A stretch of DNA of 64,000 bases from Pterobdella sp. o SKG-2022 (Eukaryota > Annelida > Clitellata > Hirudinida > Piscicolidae): the NCBI GenBank assembly GCA_964035795.1, contig OZ038323.1, positions 10,224,291 to 10,288,290 on the forward strand. The letters are read 5' to 3'. Positions 26,364-41,300 of this stretch are shown here, piece by piece. The notes below the pieces were generated by a model. It was given only the letters and a program-made list of their open reading frames with translations. It had not been told where the DNA came from and did no database searches. Position 1 is the first letter of the stretch; every line of letters begins with the position of its first letter. The translations under genes and the position numbers were made by a program.

Positions 26364-29300
26364 ATGAATAAAATAGTTAACATTTTGATGTTTTTTTGCT
26401 ACAGCTTGACTTTGTTTCTTGCAAATGCCGGCAGTTGCCATAAACTTCACTTCAAACCCGCCTTCAACTTTTCCACTCAATATAACCATACAACACTGAA
26501 AGTATCAAAAAATTTTTTATCTGGCAAAAGATTGGAGAGAAATTTTAAAGCGGGAAATTTACAACGTGAAGGCAAAATGTTTTCCATTCATATGGATTTA
26601 TACCCTCCAAAAAAAACAACCCCGAAATCCTTTTATAATTCACAAAATCGGCTTGAAAGTACACAAAAACTTCGTAAAAATTTCTTTCACACGGATAATT
26701 ACTTCAAAAACTTTTCACGCAAGGAGCTGGAAAAGAACACAAGAGAGAACCTAGAAAAAAAAACAACTTTCAGGCCTGGATATTCAAAAAACTCAATAGC
26801 TCTTGTTGCTGTGCGTTCAAACGAAAAAAACAATTTGATAAAAAACGAACAAAAAGTTCGAAGGCCTCTATTTAAAAGTAAAAGACTGGATCCCGGTCCT
26901 AATCTGATTTCGTCTCCAGAGCTCGATCGCGATAACGAAGTTATAAGCTTTGGTAGCAATATGAAAAAAAACCTTCGCAAGACCTCCGGTGACGAAATTA
27001 TTTATAATAATAACACAATTATAGATGGCGAAAGAAAAAATATTGCAGATGGTTATCTAAGTAATGGAAAACATAGAAAAGAGAAAATAACAAAAAGAAG
27101 TGTGAAAGAAAATAACTTGAATGAGAATATTGACGACGACAAAGCGAATGAAATAGAATTTCTATTCTATCGCATCGAGGAAGAACTGGGCGTGGGATCG
27201 TACGTTGGGGATGTGTGCCAAGATGTTTTTTCTAAGAATACCTCTAAAATCTTTAACAACAGTAAGTAAAGCTTTTTAATAAAAATTAAAGTAATAAAGA
27301 TACGAAGAATGAAATAAATTTATATATAAATTTTTTTTTCAGATTTAAGCGAAGCCATAATTAATCACAGAAGTCCAAATGGTGAGATTAAGAAGAAGAA
27401 AAAAGTTATGAAGTTTGGAAAAAAATCTTTTTGTCGAGCAGTCAAGGACCGTCGATTCAAATTTCTGAGTCAATTGAAGGGGGACAATATCAACGAAGAG
27501 AACCTATCCCGCCAATTCTCTGCAACTCAACCACAATACCAAACATCCCTCTTCTCCATCGATGAACTCACCGGTGTGATCAGAACAACAGCTCGAATCG
27601 ATAGAGAGAGTTTGTGTCCCCAGAACAAAATTCACACCCACAATGTCGATGCTGATGATTTCTACACTGAGAATCTCGTCAGTGAGACAGATTCCAAAGA
27701 AATGTTGAATAAAATCAATGGCAAAAAAGTAAATTCAGAGATTAATGAGAAGGCAAATGTGGCAGAGTGTAGAAAGTTGTTCTACGTGGCAGTGTTGCCA
27801 TTGAAGTCTTTTCGACTCATCAAAGTTCTCATCACCATCCTCGACGTCAACGACAATTCTCCTCAGTTTGAGTCAAGTTCTTTGCGACTGGAAGTCCCAG
27901 AATCGACATCTTTGGGTACGTCTTTCAGCCTGCCATCGGCCCTTGATGCAGATGCTCCACCTCTCAACACTGCAGCCTATAGGCTCGTGACTGCACTGGT
28001 GAGCCATTATTGTCCGCGTTTTACAGTGTGGAATAAAATTTATTTCAAATTGATGAGGGGTTTCAAATGAAGAATCTTAATTTGATTATTCTTCGGTTAT
28101 TTATGCATCGGAGGAATCGAAAAAAAGTTGAATAAATGGACTAATTTCCACAAGTTGAAGAGTCTTTTTATTGTAGCCTAAGACTTTTTAGAAAGAGGAG
28201 ATTAAAGAAGTGAATAGTTAAAGCAATCTTTTAAAAGAAAATTTTCACATTTTAAAAGCAACTAGTTGAACAAAAATCAAAGTATGAAAAAAAGCAAACT
28301 TATATAAATTAAACTTAAATTAAATGTAATTTTTCCAAATATAAAATTTCAGAATTATTAGAGAAATAGCGTTTGAAAATAATGGCAAAAGTTTATGAGA
28401 ACATGTTCAGAAAGTTGAGAACTTCATGAAGTTGTTCAATAAAATAAGTTAAATTCTTGCTTAGTCCAACCTGATCAAAAATGAAGGGTTGTACAAAGAA
28501 AGAAATGGCGCGAAAAATTCAACAAAATCTTTCCAAAAACTTTACTCAATTTTTACTGTGTAAATTTTATAATTTCATAATTGTAGCCAAACATTTAAGT
28601 TCATATTAACGCGTCGAAGGTACGTAAAACAAATGGAAACCTATTTTGAAAATCAAAAAAATAAATGTTATAATTAATGAGAGAAACTAGTTCGTTATCA
28701 TCAAGAACAAAGTCAAACAGAGGAAACGCCGCGCATAAAGCAACTTTGTTGAAAATATTTGATTGACAAATTGCCCGATTGATTGAGCAATCTATCATTG
28801 GGGCATTTTTGTTAATTGCTTTAAGCCTAGCACCATAGTAGGACAATGTGAAAAATTTTCATCGTGGCTGGAAAATACTTTTTAAATACTTGACTTGCAT
28901 TCATGTCAATACTGATGTTGTAAATAATGAATGGACAATCTTTTATTCAACTTTAAGATTGAAGGCTTTAAAAAATATTAAAAAAAAACAAAAGTTATTA
29001 TCGTTCTTCCTCATTCCTTCTTTTTTCTTTCGTTCCTTCATTCATTCGTCTCTTCATTCATTCAATCCTTCATTCAGTCACTTAATAAGCCTGCCATCGA
29101 TCATCCTCTTGCCGCTTTTTCCTCTTATTGAATCTTGCATTCTTTTGATATTCTCTGTATTCCTTTCAGTGTTTGAAAGCCTTCAACATCATTTTTCAAT
29201 ATAAATGTGTAGCAAAAGGTATATGAACCTTATGTATTATTTCGAATTCATGTTTCAAGATTTGAATGTTTGTTTTGAAAATATAGTTTTGTCTATTTAG

Positions 29301-32300
29301 AATTTTTTGTTAACATAGCCTCGATTAATGTTTCCAAAGCAAGATTTTACGATAGGTAAAGGCAGTAAAATAACATCAAGCAAAAAAAAGCATATGTAAA
29401 TTATTTTTATAAATTCAAAAAATTTTTTTAAAACCGAACATATGCTAGTGGTTAGGAAAGTGAATATTTTAAAGAAATATAAATAATCTGGAGATGAATC
29501 CACAACCCGGACTTTATCAAGCTTTATGTCTTTTTGCAATTTAGCTAAAATAATTTAATGTATGAAGTATAGACGGTATTACATTTCATTTTTTTTTCAT
29601 ATTATTTCATATACCTTCTCAATATAAGATTTTTTGGAGTTATTTTCCAAATCTTGAAACAGGACTTAAGAAGAATCCAACGCCAAGAAACTCCTAAAAA
29701 AGTTTTTGCCCCGAAAATGTCTGTATTTATGAACGTTGAACTTCTGAAGATATCCTTGCGCAATATCTTGCATTTATTTAAAAAAAGGCAGAGGCATCGG
29801 CTGGAAACAACTACTTACTACCATAAATAAAAATTTTTTTTTTCATTTATCAGATCTCCATCGAAATAAACTATTTCAATAACTGAAGCACATCGCTTGC
29901 AAACGCCATTTCGCCCAGCCTTGAATAAGGATTTAATAATTAAGAAGACTCTTTGAATATTTCAACCATGTTTTTTTTAAATTATTCATGAACAAAAGGG
30001 CTAAAAACTCATGGTTTTCAAGCGATACAAACTATTGCATAGAAGGCTGATTCCTTTAATATGCATGAAAAGTTGCATTTCGAGATCTCCAACTAACGTC
30101 TGTCAAGCAACTAGTCTTAGAAATTTAATCTCATTTATTTTTTATCAAAAAAAAAATTTTGTGCAATTGAAAAATTCTTAATCTCAAAACAACCGATTTG
30201 AATAGGTGTTATGTTTTCAAAAAATGATACGATCCGTGCGTCGTCACTATGAAGCTGGGACTACAAAAAATAGATGACTGTGTACTATTTTGACTTTAAT
30301 TACTCAATAAAACGCATTAAGCTGCATTTTCAACACGTTTGGCAAAGAGTTCTTGAGAATGAATCATTTAAAAGGAAAGATTGTAACTATTGGCTACTGA
30401 TAAATCTGAATGGTTGAAATAAATGTTTCATTTAAATGAAATATAATAAGGATATTGCTTGTTTTAAATCTATTTGAATTTATTACTTCCAGACCTTGGA
30501 TCAGATAGTGCATATCGATTCAGATACCTCTATGGATTTTTCAATAGAAAATGTCTATTTCAATAATAGCATTCATAAAAAAAATATGTTCGGAAGAAAC
30601 TCAAACCTCGATAGCAAGACTGAGTTATCAAACGGGAATAACATTTCAGCTAGAACATTTGTATCCAACGAACAAGCTATTAGTCCGTTCTATCTTAAAT
30701 CAAGCCGCCAAGTTGATGGCTCTGTCGCGGTGAAACTGGTGTTGGTGGCTGCATTAGACAGAGAAACTCAAGCGGTTCACAAGGTTGAACTGCAGGCGTT
30801 GGACGGGGGTTCAACTCCTAGGACGGGCACTCTTTTGATAGAAGTCATTGTGACAGACGTCAACGATAACAGACCAGTGTTTTCACAGGTTTGAAGCTCT
30901 TGCGTGTTTACCTTGTTATTAACATCAAAAAATATTTTAAAAAATATATCACGTTGTGTATTCCAAATGGCTTTAATATATAAAAAAAATTGAACAAATT
31001 TACTTTTCAAACGTTCACAGACGCAGTACAACACGCAAATAAAGGAGAACAGTGCGATGCAGAGCCGTGTCTTGAAGGTGAGTGCGAGTGACAAGGATGA
31101 GAAAATGAACTCTGAGCTGCACTATTTCTTGAGCGGCAAGGCTTTTCAATTGTATGGAAGGACTTTTAGCATTGACGAGAACACAGGTTTGTAGGAAGAG
31201 CTGTAATTTTGTGTGAAAGTGTTTTATTTTGGTTTTCAAATGCCGTTATCAGACTAGATGAGGCTCACAAAATGAGTTTTTCATTATTGTAAATGACAAC
31301 CTTAGCAGACGAAATAAGCAAGATTATGCAGAAAAAGTAGAAATTTGCACTATTTATATCTATTTGAGAGTATTTGCATCGTTAGTTTAGGCTGGTTACA
31401 CGGAATAAATTTGAAGCAATTGACGCAAATTTCTGAACATATTTAGAAAAATTGGCAAGTGAATACTTATTGCTTCTTTAAGTGACGCTGTATTACGTCG
31501 GAATTTAAACTACACAAAGAAATATAATTTTCATACATAAATTTAAAAAATTTAATTGTCAAACGTTATGAAAAAAAATTAATTAGTTTAACTACTTTTT
31601 TTTTTTGATCATTTTGCTTTAGGCATCTTTCAAAAAAAATTAAATTCTATATTCAAAAGCTTGTTAGAAAGGATTTCAAATTGAATTCATGAATTCATAT
31701 TATCAAATAACTGAATAAGGAAAAATAAATAAAACAAATAATTTTGTTCGCAAAAATCCATTTTAAAATTCTTAAGCACAGCTTACATGCGAAAGCTTTG
31801 AAAACATTTCAAAAGAACAAAAAATAGACACTGTTTTTACTATAACTAATAAAAAAAATTAAAATTTTTTCACGTTAATCTTCATGAATAAACTTTTTTT
31901 ATTCTTGGGGAAGACTACAAAGATTCACAAAAGTTCATCTCCTTTCAAAAATGACTCCCGGAAAAACCGCTAGATCTGTGCCGTTCTATAATTTAAAAAA
32001 AAATTTTATAATATTTTTTAAAAAAGGCTTATTTTTGAGATGGAACTAAATTTATCGAGAGTTTTTGACCAAAGTAAATAAATTTCTACTGACAAAATTA
32101 AGTTTTGTGGAAGTTCAAACTATGTTGAAATAGAGCTTCAATTTATTAGGACGCACTTTCACCGAAACTTTATCGATAGTTCTTTAATATTTTATTGCCA
32201 GTTCTTTAATATTTTATTGCCAGTTTTTTGAAATTTTATTGGTAATTTTGGAAGAATTCATCGATAACTCAGTAAATCAAAAAACAGCCGTTGAAAAGCC

Positions 32301-35300
32301 TTTTAAAATTTTGTTTTCGATTTTTAATCTTCAAAAAACAAGGCATATTTTCACTGAGTAAATTTCAAAAACAACGGATGAAATACATAACACTATTTTA
32401 ATAATTAAAACCAACCTCCACTTTTAGTATAGAATCCTCAAAAAAGATTCAATATGAAATAAAAATTATATTCAACCACAAATTGATATGAATCGCAAGC
32501 ATTAAAAGCGCTTGAAACAAGAGTAAATAAAAATTAAGATAAATTTAAAGTATGTTTCTATCACGGACTCAAGCCAAATAATTATTCAAAAAGCTAAGAA
32601 AATTATGACAAGCTAAACTGCTTTGTCAGAAAATTATGATTGAGAATCAAGTTCTTAATATAAAACATTTAATCACTTTTGAAAATTTTTCAATTTTGAA
32701 GCCATTGCGATCCTTTTGTGTTTTAAGTGAACCAAAGAATTCAAATTTTAAAATTGTGATATTACAGTCAAAAAAATATGTAATTAAATCGTAAAATAAA
32801 ATTTAAATCGCAATTATCATGAAAACAAGAAAATTTATCTTAATTATCACAAAAATAAAAATACCAAACCGATTTACCTTGAGGAAAATTGGAAAAAAAA
32901 ATCTAGAATACAAAAGCATTCAATGCTTCATGCTACTAAATAAGATATTTGAAAACATTTTTTTGAATGATTATAATTCACTTTGAAGCATTTTTCATTA
33001 AAAATGATATAAAAAAGTAATTTGAATAATAAGGTTGTCCATATTCCACCACTGTGGTAGTCCTCATAACAAAAGTCTAATTTTGCAAAATTGATTCATG
33101 CGTGTCTTAACTTCATAATTTTTTTCATTTGATTGAATATATGCTTTAATTAATATTTTAAAATGTAAAGTTATGAGAGAAAACTCATAAAAGGAGACCA
33201 ATTTGTCTTTCAAAAACTCAAAAGCTAAAAATACCGGCAAAATGATGCAATAGTTTTAAAAGCAATAAAAATTGAAAATTTCAATGGGAAAACATTTATT
33301 TCTCCAACAATTCTTGAATAATGACGACTTCATGATAAATTAGCATTTTTTAAATTAAAAAGTATCATTATTTATAATACACATAAACAAATAAAAATAT
33401 TAAAAATACTGACATCATTCATAAAACTTCCAAAAAACACAGAGTTGAGAATAATTTTAGATTTCCAATCTCAAGTTGAGCAGGGGAGCCCTCATCACCC
33501 ATATAAACACTGGTCATACTAAGTTATGATCAATGATTCCTTGAACCACGTAGATATTGTGCGCAAAATGGTAGGTTAACCAAGTCACAGTTCTTCTACC
33601 TCTAAACTCTATCCGATATACATAGCAAAGCTTTGGGTTGGTTAAAATTCCTTAAACGTTTGCTCAGAAATGTTGTGGTCTGGAAGACGACACACAAAAC
33701 GCGTGCTTCATTTCATATTCCTTTTCACACGTTTCTATTACTGAAGCCTTGATATATTATTCTTCTCAAGTTATCTGTTTCATTTGTATGATTTGGTTTA
33801 GCCACTAATTGATTATTTCAAAAGGAAAATCAGAGATGGGTGAAGATTTCACATTTTTGATGATGATGTTGATAATTTTTTTTATAAAGGTATTCTTCAA
33901 TTAGTTCATTATGAAGCTTTTATTGTTATTTTAAACAAATAAAACCTTAACTAAATAGGAATTACAAACCCTGTAGATATTTGCTTAAATGCACGAGTTT
34001 TTCTAAGCCAAGCTTATACTCTTAAGTCTCAACCTCCATTCCTTATCACAACCTCAACAATATCTCAAAAAAAACTCAAACGTAGCAAAATCATATTGAA
34101 GCATATTGTTAATCTAACCCCATGACTTGTCACCGTAGTAGAGGGTTGGAGGAACACGAGCCATGGCAAATGACAAAAGTGATGAATGAAATTTGTTAGT
34201 ACAGAGATGATTGATGCTTATTCTCAAGTTAAAGATATTGGAGGAATCTGGGAGATTTTGAGATTAATGATAATAGTTATGTAAATTTCGAGAAAAATGA
34301 ATGATTGTGAGATTTAGATTTGAATGAAGATATTAAGATGGAGAGTAATTGATGTGGATTTGAATAGACTTAACACTTGGCTTTATTTATTTCATGATTA
34401 ATAAAATTTCAACACATGGAGAGCACGAAAAGCTAGAAAAAAGGTTTTTTTGTGAAGAATTTAGGAATTCGAAGGAACTTTTGTGTAGAATGCTATTATT
34501 CCTAATCAGGCAGCATACAAACTTGCTATATGATATAATTAATATATAATCACTTGAAGTGAAAATATTTATAAAACAATGCTCAACATATACAATGGAA
34601 AGTTACTGAAGACTTGTGGTGAATTCAGACAGGCCTGGGGCTCCATAAAAAATCATAAATATGACAGGAACAAGTAGAAAGAGGCAAGCAAATAGATAAG
34701 TTGTGATATATACAGAAAGGCTTACGGAAAAAGATTAGCACCATTCTTCAAATAAGAAAATACAGAAAAGAAAAAATCGAAAAAAAAACACTTTTCAACG
34801 CCAAGTTTGCTTTTAGCTCAAAAAGGTAAAAAAGAATGTTTTCAAATTGAAAATGTAGAAGCGCTTTTAAATGGATCATGGATAAATAGACACGCACTGA
34901 GCAAATTAATTTTTCCGTTGTCACCTTACTTTTAGGATTTAGTCTGTAAGATTTTAATAGACATGGAAGTTGTAAATGTTTTGAATTGAAATATTATTGG
35001 CAGGTTTTTTCTGCAGTGCAGCTATTACGCTGTCTCAAGCACATTTCGAAGCAATTATTCACTGTTTCCTAAAGCTTTAGACGTTTTTTTCAAACATAAA
35101 AATCAAAAAAAGATCAAAAAAACATTTTAAATGCATAAAAAAATAAGGCATTACTAGCTACAAAATCCTGCCTTGAATAGCATTGTGCAAACGCCAGGAA
35201 TTAAGCGAGAAATATGCATGGAAAAGCATTTTTTTTCTGTATTACACCTCCGAGTCTGCCTGCACATTATAACTTCTTGACTTATACTCACCTCGAAAAC

Positions 35301-38300
35301 ATTTTTCTCTCAACATTAAAAACTCCACTCCTCTAGCAATGTCCCTAAACAATCCGAAATTTCATAGAAAAATTTGAGCGAGATATTTTCTTTAAAAATC
35401 TATTTAATTAGGCACATTAAAATGTTAAAAACGCCATTTCTAGCGAAGAAAATCATAAAACAGAAATGAATGTAGGGGTCAGGGTAAGGGGCTGTTGCCT
35501 TATTAGCTAATGGCAAAGGTGCTCCGAGGCGTAAAAACTTGGAAATCTAATTAAAATCGCCGCCTCAAACCCAACATTTTAACTTCAGCCATTGATGAAA
35601 AAAATAAAGTCTTCTATGAACTTTCTTTTAGTCTGCACTTAAAGGAGGTATAAAAGTTTATTTAAAGAGCTGTTCGAGTCATTTGGTGTGTTCTGCTTCT
35701 GTGGTCCGTTTGATTACCCACTTAACGCTTGCGAGTTTTATCCCAATATTATATATTTCCATTATTTAAGCTTACCAATAATAAACCTATTTTACTGGGT
35801 CAATTGGTCACAAACTCGATCTATTTTAGCAGTTTATAAAAATTCATCAATATTTTAGGTCAGTTGTTCTTTGAGTAATCACCAACCTCCAAGCTCACAA
35901 GAATCTTATACAAAACACAGTGTAAGGGAGCAAAATGGCCAAATTTTCAGTCTATCATAACTTCTATAGTTTTATATTGTCTTCATTGTAGATAAGATAT
36001 TAATATAAGAGATTGAAAACACCTTGTGGAGAATAAATAAATTCACTAATTAGTGAAAAGTGAAATTATTAATTTAATTTGGATGATTAATAGCAATAAA
36101 AGGCTTATGAAAAATTAAAAGAGCTTCAAACAAAATTAAAATGATTAATGGTAGTTTGGGATAATAAATAACGATGAATTAGTACTTGAGAGAGCTAATT
36201 TTAAATATTATTTTTTAAAGAAATTTGAAAAAAAATAAAATCAAAATTGCTAAAAAAACGTAAAAACTAATAACAATAATGAAAGTAATTGTCAAAACTA
36301 CAATGTTCAACAACTCAATTGAAGGCAGCCAACTTTCATGACATGTTACATCACAACAATTATAACAACTCAATAGTAAATGCTGTTATTAAATAACACA
36401 ATATAACAACCTCAATAACAAACATTTTTATATCATAACACAACATACCGACCACTGAAATGTTTTTTAAACTAATATACCAACCCCACATAAAAGTTAA
36501 ACTTTATACTACAACCAACCTCCATAAATAGTTTCATATATAACATAAAAACTCTTCTTAAAACGCTCGTACCAATCCCAGGTGTGTTATACGTGACAGG
36601 GGTAGTAGACTACGAAGAGCACAAGGTCTACAACTTGATGGTCACGTGTACCGATGGGGGCGTGCCCCCATTGTCAGCTGATGCTCTCGTGGTGGTAGAG
36701 GTGGGTTTGTTGGGATGGTGTGTGTGATGGCATTTTATGTGGATTAGTATAATAGGATCTGAGGTGGTATTATACAAGAAAAAAAAATGCGGTGTTAGAT
36801 ATTTAAATAAAACATTAGATACAATACAGTAATAAAATACAATATAACACGGAATAATTTACTACAGAAAATACAGTAAAATATGGAATAATACACCGTA
36901 AAAAAATACATAAGAGCATTTGATAATACGCTGTACGATAATAAAATAGAGTATAATGGAATTAAATGCGATAAAGTAGACTGCCTCATAATTCAATATA
37001 GCAGACTACAGTAAAAAATGGACACGTTACGGGTTTCAGTTTGGTTGACTGTGTGTTTATAGGGGTGAGAACTGGTGAAGATATTTTTTAATGGTTTGAA
37101 GTATATTTGATTTTTAAAAAGTTGTTTTTTTTGTTAAATGTTTATTCTAATTATTTATGCTTTAGGCGTCGTTTATGTTTGTAGAAATAGGGTGTTGGGG
37201 TCTTTTGAGATTTGATTGATTTTTTGTGTTTTTTTTTAACTTGATGTTAAATTGCGGAAAACTTTCAGTATTGAAGAAAAATTACAGAAGATTTGTTGTT
37301 AGCTTAAAATTATCTAAAATGTACAAAATGTTGCGATATTTTTGAATTTCTTATGAGTCGCAAGTCAAAGGATACAATTAAAGTGGTATAAGTAAAATTT
37401 AAATCGATAATCATGCCGTTGCTTTAAAAAAAATTAGAGTTTTCTGTTATCATATAAAGCAAAAAGTTTGAGCCTCAAAAGTAAGTTTATGACCCAAAGG
37501 GCTTAAATTGAACGCCGCTCTTGGCGTTAAAATACTAGCAAAAAAACAAACTAAATTCAATTTTAAATAACCCAGTAAAAAGTTCTAAACAAAAAACTGA
37601 ATTCTTTCAATAATCTCGAAAAGTTTACGAGACTTGCTAAATCTTGCGCCCTCAAGCTGTATCAAAGACTGCAAACACTGGCTTGTTGAGCAGTGGAGCG
37701 ATGTGTTTCGGATCGACGAATGGATAGTGAGTTAGTAGAAAAAGTGCGTGAGACTGCGAAATAAGGCCATACATCTACATACAAATGGACTCCTTAATCA
37801 AATGTTGTCTATTGATATCTTTACGACTCTTGCTGTTACAAGCGCTAGCCGCTTCGATTACACTAACGAGTGTATGTGAGATGAAAATTATGGAAAGGCA
37901 AACGCTATTATGATAAAGAATCATTATCTGATTATTGTTATTAATGATAATTACCTGCGTCCACAGAGGGTAGCTTGTGTGATAAATTGTTTGAGGGCCT
38001 TGTGTTGAGTTCTCTTAATATGAAACCTCTAAAATTAATAGAGTTTATAAAAGCTTTTGAAACAATGAGCATATTTTTTTATTTTTTAAATAAAAATGTA
38101 ATGAGGGGGAATTATTAAAACATTCCAAGACTCGAGGGCAAGGATTTTTGAATGTAGTAGTGATGCACAAGTAGTTAGAACTGATGGATAACCTGATTGG
38201 AATTTGATGTCCAAGAAACAACTGCTCTTAAAGTTAGAAAAATTGTTCATAAGATAAAATCAATCATAAAAGGAAATCTTACAAACATCTCCGAAACATT

Positions 38301-41300
38301 GAGCCGATAGTTGAAATTAAAAGATGTATCGGTATTCAGAGCTTGCATGCAAAGGCCGACATGGCCATAATGCATTCAATTGTAAATAATCCCAACAAGA
38401 CACGAATATATAAACCGGAAACCATAAAATAGTGATAAAATTTAATTAATTTATTATATCATTATTATTTGAATTCATTTTATCTAACGGATTTTAACTT
38501 TAAAAATCGCAACTTTCAATCACTGCATGATGTAGTAGTAAATGCACGAATTAGTAAAAAACAAGCCACAAATTAGTATCTATAAAACCAAAAAATTTTT
38601 TTTTATGTGATTAACTTCCAACTTTTACGAACCCTTCACAGGTGATTGACACGAACGACAACCCTCCTAAAATCTCTGTGAACAGCATTCTGTCAAAAAC
38701 GCCAGGAATCTCAGAGGAGATGGTGGGTTGGTTGAGCGAAGACGCTTCTCAAAAGACTTTGGTTGCGCATATTAGTGTACGAGATTCAGATAGTGGCATG
38801 AATGGTCATTTTGAATGCGAGTTGAGGGAGGTTGTGGATGGTTATGAGAGCAAAAGTGAGAACTTTCTACTCTTAATCACTTCTGCGGGAGATTTTCGTC
38901 TAGTTACAGCTCATTCAAACTTCGACAGAGAAACTAAAAAAAGGTTTGTTGTATTTTGAGCTTTTATGTAAAGGGAACTTAAGCATGAGACTGCTTAATT
39001 CTGTTAAGCTTTAAAATGAGAACAAGGAAAGAAAATAAGCGTAAAAGGCATGGAATTAAAGTTACGATTTTTACCAAAAATTTCTCCAACTGTGAAGCCA
39101 TTAGTTTTCAATTCGTGGTGTCGTTTTGCAGCAATAAAATAGGAACGAAATGCATTTTACATTTTAAATTTAATATATACTGTTTCAGATTCAATTAAAA
39201 ACCTCATTCTCTTAAATTCTTTTCAAATTTCGAGACCAAATGTTTCCAACGAATTCATTAAATTTCACAAAATGAGCTTACATTTTTTCTGCAAAAATGC
39301 AACCCAGCTCATAAAAAAAACAAAAAAATTTTTCAAAACTCTATTATAAAATAAACCTATTTATATAGTTGTTAGTCATGTATAAAATGGAACTCAGCTT
39401 TCAAAGAAGCCTTTTTTTGTATTCAAATAAATCTTCCTATAACTCCAAATCAATCGACACAGTTCTTTCTCTTCTAATTTATGAGATAATTAGACTTATC
39501 TTTGAAATATGTATGCAGCTGTTAAGGGCAGTTTGTGCCTTCAAATTACTTCTCAAAAGTTGAGTATTCCATTAAAAACATTTTTCAAAAAAACTATCAA
39601 AGTAGTCTTAAATAATTTTTATTAGAATATTCAAAGTAGCATAAATGCACAAAAATGCGTCCTAAACCTTCCAGCCACCCAAATTGATATATCTCTAGAT
39701 AAAAAAATAAATTTTTTTAATTAAAAATTTTTTCTGCAAGGGTTTTTATTGATAAGTGCTGAAGGAATTAATAAATAAAGTTGTATCGAAGTTAGATCAA
39801 TCATTTGAAAGTATTGTCTGATAGCATCATTCTTCTTGCCCGTCTTGCACTAGAATTTGAAGTTGAAAAATTTGCAACATTTTTATTAATGTTTATTATT
39901 TTTTTGTTCCGCGAAACACAGCTGTGCGATTCAAAGAGCAATCTAGTTCTTTTTAAATCTTTCGCAACATTCAATTCGAAAGTTTCAAAGCCTGTCTTGA
40001 TAGATCACACGGCAAATATTGATTTCATTATATGTCCAAAAAACTAATAAAACCCCAATAATTTTCAATAAAAAACCACATTAAAGATAATAAAAAAAAA
40101 TAAAATCAAACTATAGTAGTAATTCAGCTAAAAATAGATTTTTTAATTAAGTGCATTTTTTAGAAATTTATGGCACTAGCTCGCATTAGCGGGGCTAGGA
40201 GATATCCTTAGTGTTATTGAGAATCGATGGGAAGGTATTGGAGTCCTAACTTACATTTAATGCACTTCAACGCACAGTCAGTGTCATTAGAAATTACTTT
40301 CAAGGAAAATTGATATTTTTATTAAATAATTTTATGTTCTTAGCAAGCTAATTCTAACTTGTATTTTCTTTCTATAAAAGATTTTATTTATTTGTTTTTT
40401 TGTACTTTAGAAAAAGGCAATTTTGGAGTTATTAACGACAATTTGAAGATGGCAGATATGAAATGATGTTATGACATTCAAAAATCCACTCAATTCTTTC
40501 AACACTCGTGCAATACAAAGCTCCTGCACTAAAAATATATTTTTAATAAAAACTAAAATAAAATTATTTTAAATCAATTTATTAAAAAAAATTTAATTTT
40601 TTTTATATTATAAATCTTTTTTGTAGAGATTTTATAGCGTAGCAAGTTAATCTTCGTAAATTCTCAATTCTCTTTTTCCCATTGATCACGGTGCATCAAT
40701 TTATGAAGTTTTCTATACTCAATATAACTCTGTATTTAAATGCGAAGATTAGGAAAGAAAGATAGTTTTTAATTCATTTTACTTAAACTTATTAAACTTT
40801 TTCGGTTACTCATTACGCAGTATAAATATTTCACAAGCATTAATATTGTTTTGAACTTAATTCAGATTCTTCGACTTTTTGAAATTAAAACACTATATAC
40901 TCCTATTCAGTTGGAATTTAATTTTTATAATTACTTTTGAAGTCCTTGTATTTCTACTTACTTTTCCAACTCTACACAACAGCTGTTTAACCCTTGAAAA
41001 AAAATACTTTCCATTTAAAGTATTTTAAATTTGATAAAAACTAAAAATGTTTGAAGCGTTCAGAAGTTTTGAAAATTATTTTAATATGGTGTATTTTTTT
41101 GACTTTCAATTTTGGACCCAAATCCTTGAAGCAAAATGTGACATTAGTGGAATAGAAATAATGATAAAAAATTAGTCTGTTTATATAATGATGATATTCA
41201 TCAAATCTTCCTTATAGATTAATTTTACTCAAAATTCATTATTCAATCCATGCCAATCTAAATTAAAGCATAAAAATGCCTTTGTAGTTGAAATCATTAA

